Positions 1-6,749 of a stretch of 10,220 nucleotides of DNA are shown one piece after another (the first letter of the stretch is position 1; each line of letters opens with the position of its first letter). The translations under genes and the position numbers were made by a program. The DNA comes from Candidatus Segatella violae. GTDB lineage: Bacteria; Bacteroidota; Bacteroidia; Bacteroidales; Bacteroidaceae. The stretch is from the NCBI GenBank assembly GCA_002440225.1, contig DJSH01000083.1, positions 176 to 10,395 of the forward strand, in the 5' to 3' direction. Below the pieces are notes generated by a model. That model did not search any database. It had not been told where the DNA came from and saw only the letters and a list, made by a program, of their open reading frames with translations.

Positions 1-300
1 ACCCTTCACAACCCTTCACCAACGTCCCCCCATACACGGACTCATCTACAACTAAACCTCAATGAATAATGAAGGGGAAAATTCAACGCAAAGGACGGGA
101 AAGGGGTGGTAAAGCTCAAGGGAAGGGAGAAGAGAGGGAGTGAAGAGCTTTGAAGGATGTGAAGAGCTTTGAAGGGTGTGAAGGGTGGGTGAAGGGTAAA
201 AACACCCCTTCACCTCTGGAAGCCCCTGTGTTTATCGGCTTTTCTGGCAGAAACGTGAAGGGTGAAGGGCAAAATGAAAAAGGTGACAAAACACAAAGGC
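1..300. repeat. Gene-free tract rich in GTGAAGGG-type motifs
   Basis: This stretch has no convincing gene. It is purine-rich on the plus strand from about 61 to 300 and contains many copies of a GTGAAGGG-like word (around 140-197 and 255-269). The same word occurs inverted at 1-19 (CCCTTCAC twice) and at 206-213. One inverted pair, GGTGAAGGG at 188-196 with CCCTTCACC at 206-214, can form a 9-bp hairpin with a 9-nt loop. Plus-strand frames stay open from base 1 for roughly 50-70 nt, so the extreme left end could be the tail of a gene outside the window, but nothing recognisable is encoded. The function is unknown; it may be part of a repeat family dispersed in this genome. Confidence 0.5.
140..177. 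repeat. 19-bp tandem duplication
   Basis: Two adjacent 19-bp units at 140-158 and 159-177 begin GTGAAGAGCTTTGAAGG and differ at one position near the end. A further partial unit (GTGAAGGGT) follows directly from 178. It lies inside the GTGAAGGG-rich tract and looks like slippage or local duplication of that motif. Confidence 0.75.
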
Positions 301-399
301 TGTCACGCTGGAATAAAAACTGCCTTTCTATGGCAAAAGTTTGCCCTCTGCTAGAGCATTTTTTTGCCATAGAAAGGCAAAATCTTATATGTCGTGACA
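301..399. repeat. 99-bp nested palindrome of unknown type
   Basis: The outer arms are TGTCACG (301-307) and CGTGACA (393-399), a perfect 7-bp inverted repeat. Inside them, TGCCTTTCTATGGCAAAA (321-338) is perfectly inverted at 362-379, giving an 18-bp stem with a 23-nt loop (339-361). The two unpaired spacers between outer and inner arms are both 13 nt, so the element is symmetrical. A competing 6-bp pairing exists between 283-288 (GTGACA) and 301-306. No transposase and no clear target-site duplication are visible. It could be a MITE-like or REP-like repeat, a recombination site or a structured RNA; the sequence alone does not decide. Confidence 0.65.
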
Positions 400-422
400 T
401 CGAAGTCATTTCCCCCATAAAC

Positions 423-449
423 AAAAAAAAAGGCTAGCCACTGCTAGCC
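423..449 (-). terminator. Rho-independent terminator (minus strand)
   Basis: GGCTAGC (432-438) and GCTAGCC (443-449) form a perfect 7-bp GC-rich stem with the loop CACT. On the minus strand the stem is followed by nine T residues (431 to 423). It lies about 65 nt downstream of the stop codon of the decayed hydrolase remnant and was probably the terminator of that gene when intact. Confidence 0.8.
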
Positions 450-514
450 CCCATACGAGAGAGATATAAAATGCATGTTTTCACAACATGTCAGGAAGAA
501 TGACTTTCGCCATT

Positions 515-839
515 CTATTTCTTGTCATTGCTTATTTCATTTCCCTTGCCAGCCTCTATCAGATCTAGGAACTTAAACACCTCACGATAGAAGAACTTGA
601 GAGGTCCCTTTCCCTTAACACCATGCCCGAGTCCTTCGAACTCCACATATCTGTGAGGCAAGCCAAGAGATGTCAACTTTCTGTCCATCAACCTACTACC
701 CTCAATATCCACATGGTTATCGTGGTTGTCATGGCAAAGGAGCCAAATCTATCTTGCGATTTTGAAAATCCAAGACATCGGGTGTAGCGGGACACTGAAC
801 TTGGGCACCCTGACTGGCGAATGCGAAAGCCACCAACAT
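515..839 (-). pseudogene. Remnant of a secreted alpha/beta-hydrolase (S9/esterase-like), internally deleted
   Basis: A promoter-linked ATG at 839 starts a 36-residue frame (839-729) whose beginning, MLVAFAFASQGAQVQ, resembles a signal peptide; it stops at a TGA. In the next frame (open from 748 to the TAG at 517-515) lies a C-terminus typical of prolyl-oligopeptidase-type or esterase alpha/beta-hydrolases. It has an HDNHDNHVD segment, matching the acidic-residue loop that usually reads HGxxDxxV, and then GLGHG, matching the loop carrying the catalytic His. The Ser nucleophile motif (GxSxG) and the whole central domain are absent. I infer one gene that lost most of its middle, leaving the ends joined out of frame near 730-750. 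Promoter and terminator both survive. A functional short protein from 712 (GTG) is possible but unlikely because it lacks the nucleophile. The family assignment rests on a short stretch. Confidence 0.5.
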
Positions 840-858
840 CAACTTTCTAATACAGATG

Positions 859-890
859 CAAAGATACAAACTTTTTATTACATAAACAAA
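859..890 (-). promoter_or_regulatory. Bacteroidota-type promoter for the hydrolase remnant
   Basis: On the minus strand, TTTG (890-887) is separated by 20 bp from TATCTTTG (866-859), matching the sigma-ABfr -33/-7 pattern (TTTG, TAnnTTTG). It lies about 20 nt upstream of the ATG at 839. Its survival suggests that the remnant downstream may still be transcribed. Confidence 0.65.
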
Positions 891-980
891 TATTTAGAAA
901 GCATTATGATAGAAAACTCAACATTTATAGTACATATTGCATAATTATTGCATGTTTATTGAAAAACCTGTCAAAAACAA

Positions 981-1014
981 GAAAAGTATGGAATCAAATG
1001 ACCCCATACTTTTC
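981..1014 (-). terminator. Terminator-like hairpin overlapping the 3' end of the HAD gene
   Basis: GAAAAGTATGG (981-991) is perfectly inverted at 1004-1014, giving an 11-bp stem with a 12-nt loop that contains the TGA stop codon (996-994). On the minus strand the stem is followed by TTGTTTTTG. The stem is AT-rich, so termination strength is uncertain. It uses the last coding codons as one arm. Confidence 0.55.
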
Positions 1015-1779
1015 CAAAGCATTCTTCACACCATCATCATCAACCGAAGAGGTGATATAACCGGCTACCGCCTTCAAGTTATCGCCAGCATTGCCCATAG
1101 CCACACCGACACCCGCTTCTCTCACAATGGAAATGTCATTGCCTCCATCACCGAAAGCCATCGTCTCTTCTATCTTGAGACCTAGATAAGCTGCCATGGC
1201 ATGCAAGCCCTTGCCCTTGTCGGCATCACCTGCCGTAATATCGGTAAAGGCAGGATGCCATCTTCCAGAGGTGCAATTCTCCAGAGTCGGCATCAACTGC
1301 GCTTCTTGCTCTACACTACAGAATGGAGTAACCTGGAGCACAGCCTCATCGCCTAAATCTTTTACATCATGCAAGAATACATCGAAATCCACCCCCAGTC
1401 CCTTGGCAAAGATGTCGTACACCTCGTCGGTATAATGATGAATGGCGATGCGATGCTCTCCCACTACGATGGCAGGATAGTCGTCTCTATCTGAGGCAGC
1501 GATGATCTTATCCACATCTGAACGAAGGATAGAATGCTGGCTCACCACTTTATCGCCCACGAAACAACGAGCGCCATTCGTTGTGATGTAACCATCGATG
1601 AGATGCTCTATCTGCCCTAGATTGGTGATAATCATCGGTGGACGTCCAGTAGAAATATACACCTCCACCCCATTTGCCTTCGCCGCTTCGAGCGCAGCAA
1701 CCGTACTCTGAGGAATCTTGTGGGTCTTGAAACTCACCAAGGTTCCATCTATATCAAAAAACAATGCTTTTATCTTCAT
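994..1779 (-). CDS. Cof-type HAD-IIB sugar-phosphate phosphatase
   Basis: This 261-residue cytoplasmic protein has all four HAD motifs. Motif I is FFDIDGTL (7-14, nucleophile D9 and general acid D11), motif II is the Ser/Thr of YISTGR (41-46), motif III is a Lys in DADKGKG (185-191), and motif IV is the Mg-binding GDGGND (210-215). The region between motifs II and III (about residues 85-185) is the C2 cap that defines subfamily IIB. Length and layout match the Cof/YidA group, whose Bacteroides members hydrolyse phosphorylated sugars such as hexose phosphates; the exact substrate cannot be read from sequence. The ATG start lies about 60 nt downstream of a clear promoter. The gene is monocistronic by context: a divergent lipoprotein gene lies upstream and a terminator hairpin sits at its own 3' end. 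All catalytic residues are present and nothing suggests decay. Confidence 0.92.
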   Translation of the reverse strand: MKIKALFFDIDGTLVSFKTHKIPQSTVAALEAAKANGVEVYISTGRPPMIITNLGQIEHLIDGYITTNGARCFVGDKVVSQHSILRSDVDKIIAASDRDDYPAIVVGEHRIAIHHYTDEVYDIFAKGLGVDFDVFLHDVKDLGDEAVLQVTPFCSVEQEAQLMPTLENCTSGRWHPAFTDITAGDADKGKGLHAMAAYLGLKIEETMAFGDGGNDISIVREAGVGVAMGNAGDNLKAVAGYITSSVDDDGVKNALEKYGVI

Positions 1780-1838
1780 ATCAAATATCTCTTATATATA
1801 ATAAGGTGTAAACCTACTTAGAGGCTTTTTCTCGACTG

Positions 1839-1870
1839 CAAAAGTACGAAAAAGTAAAGAATTACCCAAA
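1839..1870 (-). promoter_or_regulatory. Promoter of the HAD phosphatase gene
   Basis: On the minus strand TTTG (1870-1867) lies 20 bp from TACTTTTG (1846-1839), the Bacteroidota -33/-7 signature. The expected start of transcription gives a leader of about 50 nt before the ATG. It sits back-to-back with the promoter of the lipoprotein gene. Confidence 0.7.
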
Positions 1871-1896
1871 TATATTGCTTTTTATTTATTTTTTGC

Positions 1897-1926
1897 TTGA
1901 ATTATCAAATAAAAAGCGTATATTTG
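1897..1926 (+). promoter_or_regulatory. Promoter of the FimB/Mfa2-like lipoprotein gene
   Basis: TATATTTG (1919-1926) matches the -7 consensus TAnnTTTG. A TTG at 1897-1899 is 19 bp upstream; an alternative TTTG at 1892-1895 would leave a 23-bp spacer, longer than usual. The ATG follows about 25 nt after the -7 box, giving a short leader. Confidence 0.65.
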
Positions 1927-1951
1927 CCATCAACTTTAAGGCCATAGAAAT

Positions 1952-2872
1952 ATGAGGAAAGCAAAGCTATACAACTTGCTAGCATCCATCATGATGCTGG
2001 TAGTAGCGCTTACTTCATGCGAAAAGTTTGAGCTCGGCTCTTCGTCGGGTATCGACCCACATGATGCAAACGCCAATGTAACCATTCGTGTGCAAGAAAT
2101 TCAAGGCACCAGTGTATCACCCTCCACGAAAGCTACAGACAACATAGTTTCACTAGACAAAGTCTGTAGCCGCCTCACATTTGCCGTCTTTGACGGAGAC
2201 GAGAAGCTTGGTGCCATCAACCAAGTATCGACCGACGTCGACTTTGGAACAGCCCGTTTCAACCTCGACGAAGGAGAATACACCTTGGTTACCATCGCCC
2301 ACAGCGGCAAGGGAAATTGCACGTTGAGCAACCCGGAGAAAATAAAGTTTGCCAACAACAAGCTCACCGATACCTTTTATTATTATGGGCATCTGACCGT
2401 CGACGAAGAAGGAGCCACAACCGAGCTCAACCTAAAACGTGCCGTGGGCGCACTGCACTTACATATAGACGGGAACATCCCCGACACAATCAAAAGCATC
2501 AAGTTCTACTACCTAGGTGGCAGCAGTACTTTCGACGCCACTTCGGGATATGGAAATGTCAACAGCCGACAAACGGAACAATTCAGCATCGAAGATGGCA
2601 TGCGTGACTTTACGGTCTATACATTTCCACATGAAGAAGAGAAGAACATCAAGATGACCATCAGTCTTCTAAATGCCAAGGGAGAGACCATCAAAAGCTA
2701 TCAAAAGATAGACCTCAAGATGAAGAGAAACATCATCTCCAACGCAACCATCACCCTAGACAACAGCGACATAAAGGATGACGACGGTGGAAAGGGAAAC
2801 AAAGACAAAGGTGGCATTCAAATATCATTCGACCCCAGCTGGGAAATAGAAGAAGATGTAGATTTTGAATAA
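1952..2872 (+). CDS. FimB/Mfa2-family fimbrial subunit-like lipoprotein
   Basis: This 306-residue exported lipoprotein begins with a basic N-terminus and hydrophobic stretch and then a lipobox (ALTSC), with Cys23 as the lipidated residue. The acidic residues just after the Cys (CEKFE) resemble signals sending lipoproteins to the cell surface in this phylum, though the match is loose. The body has the repetitive beta-sandwich texture of FimB/Mfa2 proteins, with segments such as FNLDEGEYTLVTIAHSG and a conserved-looking LKRAVGALHLHIDG near 160-175. In type V pili such proteins anchor or initiate the fimbria at the outer membrane. No fimbrial major subunit lies nearby, so a pilus role is only inferred. 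Near the C-terminus (about 275-291) a Lys/Gly/Asp-rich low-complexity linker separates a short acidic tail. It has its own promoter, and the next gene has a separate one. Confidence 0.65.
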   Translation: MRKAKLYNLLASIMMLVVALTSCEKFELGSSSGIDPHDANANVTIRVQEIQGTSVSPSTKATDNIVSLDKVCSRLTFAVFDGDEKLGAINQVSTDVDFGTARFNLDEGEYTLVTIAHSGKGNCTLSNPEKIKFANNKLTDTFYYYGHLTVDEEGATTELNLKRAVGALHLHIDGNIPDTIKSIKFYYLGGSSTFDATSGYGNVNSRQTEQFSIEDGMRDFTVYTFPHEEEKNIKMTISLLNAKGETIKSYQKIDLKMKRNIISNATITLDNSDIKDDDGGKGNKDKGGIQISFDPSWEIEEDVDFE

Positions 2873-2947
2873 AACCCAAAAGCATGTTCGATTTTTCCAC
2901 AAATCAATACATATTTCGATTCTTAAAGATTTGATAATATAAAATCC

Positions 2948-2978
2948 TTTGCGGTTTAAGAAATATTCTCTAAATTTG
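2948..2978 (+). promoter_or_regulatory. Promoter of the TolC-HlyD-ABC operon
   Basis: TTTG (2948-2951) lies 19 bp upstream of TAAATTTG (2971-2978), a good Bacteroidota -33/-7 match about 30 nt before the tolC-like ATG. Just downstream of the expected transcription start is a perfect 14-bp AT-only palindrome (2988-3001), which could be an operator but may be chance in such AT-rich DNA. Confidence 0.7.
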
Positions 2979-3008
2979 CAAGCGATATTATAATATTATA
3001 AATAAAGA

Positions 3009-4517
3009 ATGAAAAAACATATAGCTCTTATCATGCTCATGGGAGCATTGATACCTGTGGGTGCCGAGGCCCAATCGTTGAGCCTCGACAGTTGCCGTGC
3101 CATGGCTTTGCGCAACAATAAGCAGATCAATGCCTCGAAGCTCAAGAAGGACGCGGCGTACAACATCAAGAAGTCGGCACGCACGCAATACTTGCCAAAA
3201 GTGGATGTCTTGGGCGGATACGAATGGTTTAGCAAGGAGATTTCCTTGTTGAACGATGGCCAGAAATCAGCATTCAGCAACATCGGCTCCCATCTCTCAT
3301 CGTCTCTATCAGGTGGAGCCAACGACTTAATGAACCAGTTGGTACAACAGGGTGTCATCAGTCAAGACCAAGCCCAACAAATAGGCAACCATCTCTCCGA
3401 AAAGATGTCGCCGCTCGCCGACAAGGCGAATGGCGTGGGGCAGAAAGTGGTAGATGCCTTCCGCACCGATACCCGCAACATCTTTGCCGCCAGCGTGATG
3501 CTGCGCCAGCCTATCTACATGGGTGGTGCCATCATAGCAGCCAACAAGATGGCAGACATCGCCGAACTGATGGCGGACAACGACCTCGACATGCAAACCC
3601 AGAAGACGCTCTATAGCATCGACCAAGCCTACTGGATGGTGGTTTCGCTCAAGCAGAAACAAAAACTCGCCATCAGCTATCGTGACTTGGTGAAAAAGCT
3701 CGACGATGATGTCCACAAGATGATAGGTCAAGGCGTTGCCACCAAAGCCGACGGACTGAAGGTGGATGTCAAGGTAAACGAGGCTGAGATGACCATCACC
3801 CAGGTGGAAGATGGACTCGCCCTCTCCAAGATGTTGCTCTGCCAACTCTGCGGCATCCCGATGAACCAAGACATCACGCTCGAAGACGAGGACAAGGAAA
3901 GCTTGGAACTCTCCGGCAAGGCGGTGGACTCCGAACAGCAACACATTGCAGCCCAAGACTCGGCGATGAACACCCGACCTGAGCTAAGGATGCTCCAAAA
4001 CACCCTAGACCTCTCCAAGCAAGCCACCAACTTGGTGCGTGCGGCCTTCCTGCCTCATGTAGCCCTCACTGGTGGATACATGATTTCCAACCCGAATGTA
4101 TTCAATGGTTTCCAAAAGAATTTCACGGGAGTATGGAATGTGGGCGTGATGGTGCAAGTGCCCGTATGGAACTGGGGCGAGGGTGCCTATAAGGTGCGTG
4201 CAGCCAAGGCGGCTACCAACATCGCACAGATGAACCTCGACGATACGAGAGAAAAAATTCATTTACAGATTACACAGAGCCAGTTCAAGGTCAAAGAAGC
4301 CCAGAAGAAGCTCAACATGGCTCAGAAAAACATCAACAGCGCCGAGGAGAACTTGCGCTGCGCCAACCTTGGATTCAAGGAGGGCGTGATGGAGGTAACG
4401 GATGTAATGGCTGCACAAACGGCTTGGCAACAGGCACAGAGCCAGAAGATAGATGCAGAAATCGACGTGAAGTTGACTCAGGTAGGACTCAACAAGGCAT
4501 TGGGTATTCTGCAATAA
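3009..4517 (+). CDS. TolC-family outer-membrane efflux channel
   Basis: This 502-residue precursor has a signal peptide (1-21, cleavage likely after AEA, leaving an N-terminal Gln). LDSCRAMALRNNKQI (about 26-40) is the typical opening helix of the outer-membrane efflux protein (OEP) family. The long helices and turns of two OEP repeats follow, including an LRQPIYMGG segment in the first half and QVPVWNWGEG in the second, the usual membrane-strand signatures. A Gln/Ser-rich insert of roughly 60 residues (about 90-150) lies in the first repeat. The trimeric protein would form the outer-membrane exit duct. It is the first gene of the operon, directly behind a promoter and 79 nt ahead of the adaptor gene. 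With the adaptor and permeases it fits a tripartite exporter; the substrate is unknown. The ATG lies about 30 nt after the -7 box and agrees with the signal peptide. Confidence 0.93.
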   Translation: MKKHIALIMLMGALIPVGAEAQSLSLDSCRAMALRNNKQINASKLKKDAAYNIKKSARTQYLPKVDVLGGYEWFSKEISLLNDGQKSAFSNIGSHLSSSLSGGANDLMNQLVQQGVISQDQAQQIGNHLSEKMSPLADKANGVGQKVVDAFRTDTRNIFAASVMLRQPIYMGGAIIAANKMADIAELMADNDLDMQTQKTLYSIDQAYWMVVSLKQKQKLAISYRDLVKKLDDDVHKMIGQGVATKADGLKVDVKVNEAEMTITQVEDGLALSKMLLCQLCGIPMNQDITLEDEDKESLELSGKAVDSEQQHIAAQDSAMNTRPELRMLQNTLDLSKQATNLVRAAFLPHVALTGGYMISNPNVFNGFQKNFTGVWNVGVMVQVPVWNWGEGAYKVRAAKAATNIAQMNLDDTREKIHLQITQSQFKVKEAQKKLNMAQKNINSAEENLRCANLGFKEGVMEVTDVMAAQTAWQQAQSQKIDAEIDVKLTQVGLNKALGILQ

Positions 4518-4552
4518 AGTTAGGAGTTAGATGTTAGAAGTTAGGAGTTAGG
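4518..4552 (+). repeat. Five tandem AGTTAGG-type heptamers
   Basis: Directly after the tolC-like stop codon come five consecutive 7-mers: AGTTAGG, AGTTAGA, TGTTAGA, AGTTAGG, AGTTAGG. They fill about half of the spacer to the adaptor gene. A copy-number change would alter the spacer but not a reading frame. No terminator is seen here, so transcription probably continues into the next gene. Confidence 0.8.
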
Positions 4553-4596
4553 AGATTTTCCTGCCCTTATACATTAATATATTATTAGAAGACAAA

Positions 4597-5583
4597 ATGA
4601 CAAAGAAGTCACAACATAACAACATACTGCTTGCCGTTATCGGTTTCACAGCAGTAGTCGTCATCGTGGGTCTCATCGGTTTCTTTACCCTTGAGCAGAA
4701 GGACGACACCATCCAAGGCGAGGTGGAAGTATCAGAATATCGTGTATCCAGCAAGTTGCCAGGTCGTGTGGTAGAGCTGAGAGTAAAGGAGGGCGACTAC
4801 GTACACGTGGGCGACACCCTCGCCATCCTAGAAGTGCCAGAGATGAAATCACAGGAGCAAATGCTCAAGGCTACCAACGAGGCTACCGAGGCAATGAAAG
4901 ACTTGACCGATGCCGGTGCCCGAAAGGAACAAATCCAGGGTGCTTACCAGTTGGTACAGCAGGCAGAGGCGGCAGCCAGCATCGCCAAGAAAACTTACGA
5001 CCGCATGCAAAACCTCTACAATGAAGGTGTTATCAGCGGACAAAAGCGCGACGAGGCTTTCGCTGCTTACAAGGCGACCGAGGCACAGGTGGCAGCAGCC
5101 AGGAGTCAATATGAGATGGCGAAGAACGGGTCTCGCGACCAAGAGAAGCGTATGGCAGCCAGCAACACCAAGGCATCGCAGAGTGCCGTGGATGTGGTGA
5201 AGAACCTCTTGAAGGAGACGGTGCAGATAGCCCAGTGCGAGGGCGAGGTGAGCAACGTCTATCCTAAAGTAGGCGAATTGGTGGGCCTCGGCTCCCCTAT
5301 CATGAGCATATCCATCATGAGCGACATGTGGGGAACCTTCAACGTACGCGAAGACCACTTACAGGGCTTGAGCAAGGGTTCTGAGTTCACGGCTTTCGTT
5401 CCTGCCTTCAACAAGGACATCAAGATGAAAGTGTATTATCTGAAGGACGAAGGCTCCTACGCCACTTGGAAGGCAACCAAGGACAATGGCGATTACGATC
5501 GCAAGACCTTCGAGGTGAAGGCTCGCCCTATCACCAAGTTGGAGGGATTGCGCCCTGGCATGTCTCTCATCATTAAGAAGTGA
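4597..5583 (+). CDS. HlyD/EmrA-like periplasmic adaptor (membrane fusion protein)
   Basis: This 328-residue protein has one N-terminal transmembrane anchor (about 10-31) with no signal cleavage site. The first half of a biotinyl-lipoyl-like domain follows (VSSKLPGRVVELRVKEGD, about 50-67). An Ala/Gln/Glu-rich helical hairpin comes next (about 85-205), then the second lipoyl half (CEGEVSNVYPKVGELVG, about 214-230) and a beta-barrel and membrane-proximal C-terminus ending in LRPGMSLIIKK, the usual HlyD-family close. The hairpin would dock onto the TolC-like channel and the anchor onto the inner-membrane permeases. The layout resembles YbhG/EmrA adaptors of export systems for drugs or other small amphipathic compounds. 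The stop codon lies 2 nt before the ATG of the first permease gene, so the two are probably translationally coupled. Confidence 0.92.
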   Translation: MTKKSQHNNILLAVIGFTAVVVIVGLIGFFTLEQKDDTIQGEVEVSEYRVSSKLPGRVVELRVKEGDYVHVGDTLAILEVPEMKSQEQMLKATNEATEAMKDLTDAGARKEQIQGAYQLVQQAEAAASIAKKTYDRMQNLYNEGVISGQKRDEAFAAYKATEAQVAAARSQYEMAKNGSRDQEKRMAASNTKASQSAVDVVKNLLKETVQIAQCEGEVSNVYPKVGELVGLGSPIMSISIMSDMWGTFNVREDHLQGLSKGSEFTAFVPAFNKDIKMKVYYLKDEGSYATWKATKDNGDYDRKTFEVKARPITKLEGLRPGMSLIIKK

Positions 5584-5585
5584 AA

Positions 5586-6749
5586 ATGTTTAAGAGATTG
5601 TATCATATAGCCCTGCGGGAGTGTGGCATCATGTGGAAGAACCCTATCTATGGCTTCTGCATGGTGATATTCCCCATTGTGGTCATCCTGTTCTTCACCA
5701 CGCTGATGAAGAGCGGTGTGCCTACCGACATGCCCGTGGGCATCGTAGACCAAGACAACACTGCCACTTCCCGACAGTTGGTGCGCAAGCTCGATGCTTT
5801 CCAAACCACCAAGGTTGTGGCTCACTACGAGAACATGAACGAGGCTCGACATGCCATCCAAAAGAACGAGATCTACGCCTTCCTCCTCATTCCTAGCGGA
5901 ACGGAGGCAGGACTGATAGCTTCCAAGCAACCTAAGATTTCGTTCTATTACAGCAGCGTATCCCTGGCGGCTGGTTCCTTGCTGTTTCGTGACCTCAAGA
6001 CCATCTCCACCTTGGGAAGCGCAGCCGTGGGCATGCAGAAGTTGGCGGCACTGGGCAAGACGAACGATGAAATCAAGACCTTCTTGCAGCCCATCGCCGT
6101 AGACCTGCACATGATAGGCAACCCTTACGCCAACTACAACTACTATCTGTCGAGCGTGATGGTGCCGGGACTGATACTGGTGTTCGTATTCCTCATCACG
6201 CCTTATAGCATCGGAACCGAACTGAAGTTCAACCGTGCCAAGGACTGGATGCGCATGTCGGGCAACAATCCTTACCTTGCCATCGCAGGCAAGATGTTGC
6301 CACAGACGCTCATCTTCCTCATCATCTTCTATGGTTTCGAGTTCTACATCTATTATGTCTTGAAGTTCCCGCATCCGGGCGGCGTGGTTCCCATCATGTT
6401 GCTCGGCTTGTTGAGCGTGTTGGCTTGCCAATGCTTCGGCATCTTCGTCTTCGGACTGATGCCTTCGCTCCGCATGGCGATGAGCATCTGTTCGCTCTGG
6501 GGCGTGGTGAGTTTCTCCATCTGTGGTGCCACCTATCCGCTCTTCGAGATGGATGCACCTATTGAAGCCATCGGACAACTCTTCCCGATGCGCCACTACT
6601 ACATGATTTATCAGATGAACATCTTCAATGGTTTCCCGATGGGCGATGCCGTGCTGCACTGGGGAGCACTCATTCTCTTCTGCGCCCTGCCGTTGCTCAC
6701 CATCTGGAACATCAAGAAGTCAATGCTCGTATATAAATACTTACCATAA
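5586..6749 (+). CDS. ABC-2 family transporter permease (first of a pair)
   Basis: This inner-membrane protein of 387 residues (from ATG 5586) has the ABC-2 permease plan. One transmembrane helix (about 22-41) is followed by a large periplasmic domain (about 42-188, containing MPVGIVDQDNTATSRQLV) and then five hydrophobic helices (about 189-209, 238-258, 266-290, 296-316 and 356-376). The segment GIVDQDN...RQLVRKLDA is typical of YhgE/YbhS-like members. I chose ATG 5586; an in-frame GTG at 5580 would overlap the adaptor stop by 4 nt and is also plausible. The next permease gene overlaps by 1 nt, so the two proteins probably form a heterodimer. ABC-2 permeases normally need a separate ATP-binding subunit, and none is encoded here. 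Confidence 0.9.
   Translation: MFKRLYHIALRECGIMWKNPIYGFCMVIFPIVVILFFTTLMKSGVPTDMPVGIVDQDNTATSRQLVRKLDAFQTTKVVAHYENMNEARHAIQKNEIYAFLLIPSGTEAGLIASKQPKISFYYSSVSLAAGSLLFRDLKTISTLGSAAVGMQKLAALGKTNDEIKTFLQPIAVDLHMIGNPYANYNYYLSSVMVPGLILVFVFLITPYSIGTELKFNRAKDWMRMSGNNPYLAIAGKMLPQTLIFLIIFYGFEFYIYYVLKFPHPGGVVPIMLLGLLSVLACQCFGIFVFGLMPSLRMAMSICSLWGVVSFSICGATYPLFEMDAPIEAIGQLFPMRHYYMIYQMNIFNGFPMGDAVLHWGALILFCALPLLTIWNIKKSMLVYKYLP

Noticed and set aside
116..437. Overlapping small ORFs on both strands (102 and 95 residues)
   Set aside because: Both are low-complexity translations of the GTGAAGGG tract and the palindrome. The shared peptide words come from the inverted repeat, and neither has a start context or a recognisable domain.
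726..1185. Two short plus-strand ORFs (72 and 82 residues) across the hydrolase remnant, the gap and the HAD 3' end
   Set aside because: They have no plus-strand promoter and no recognisable domain. They overlap better-supported minus-strand features.
3327..3956. 209-residue antisense ORF opposite the TolC-like gene
   Set aside because: It is a shadow of the TolC-family coding sequence with no independent signals.
5493..6659. 388-residue antisense ORF opposite the first ABC-2 permease
   Set aside because: It has a His/Glu/Asp-rich composition typical of the reverse frame of a codon-biased membrane protein gene, with no promoter. The plus-strand permease has clear homology features.
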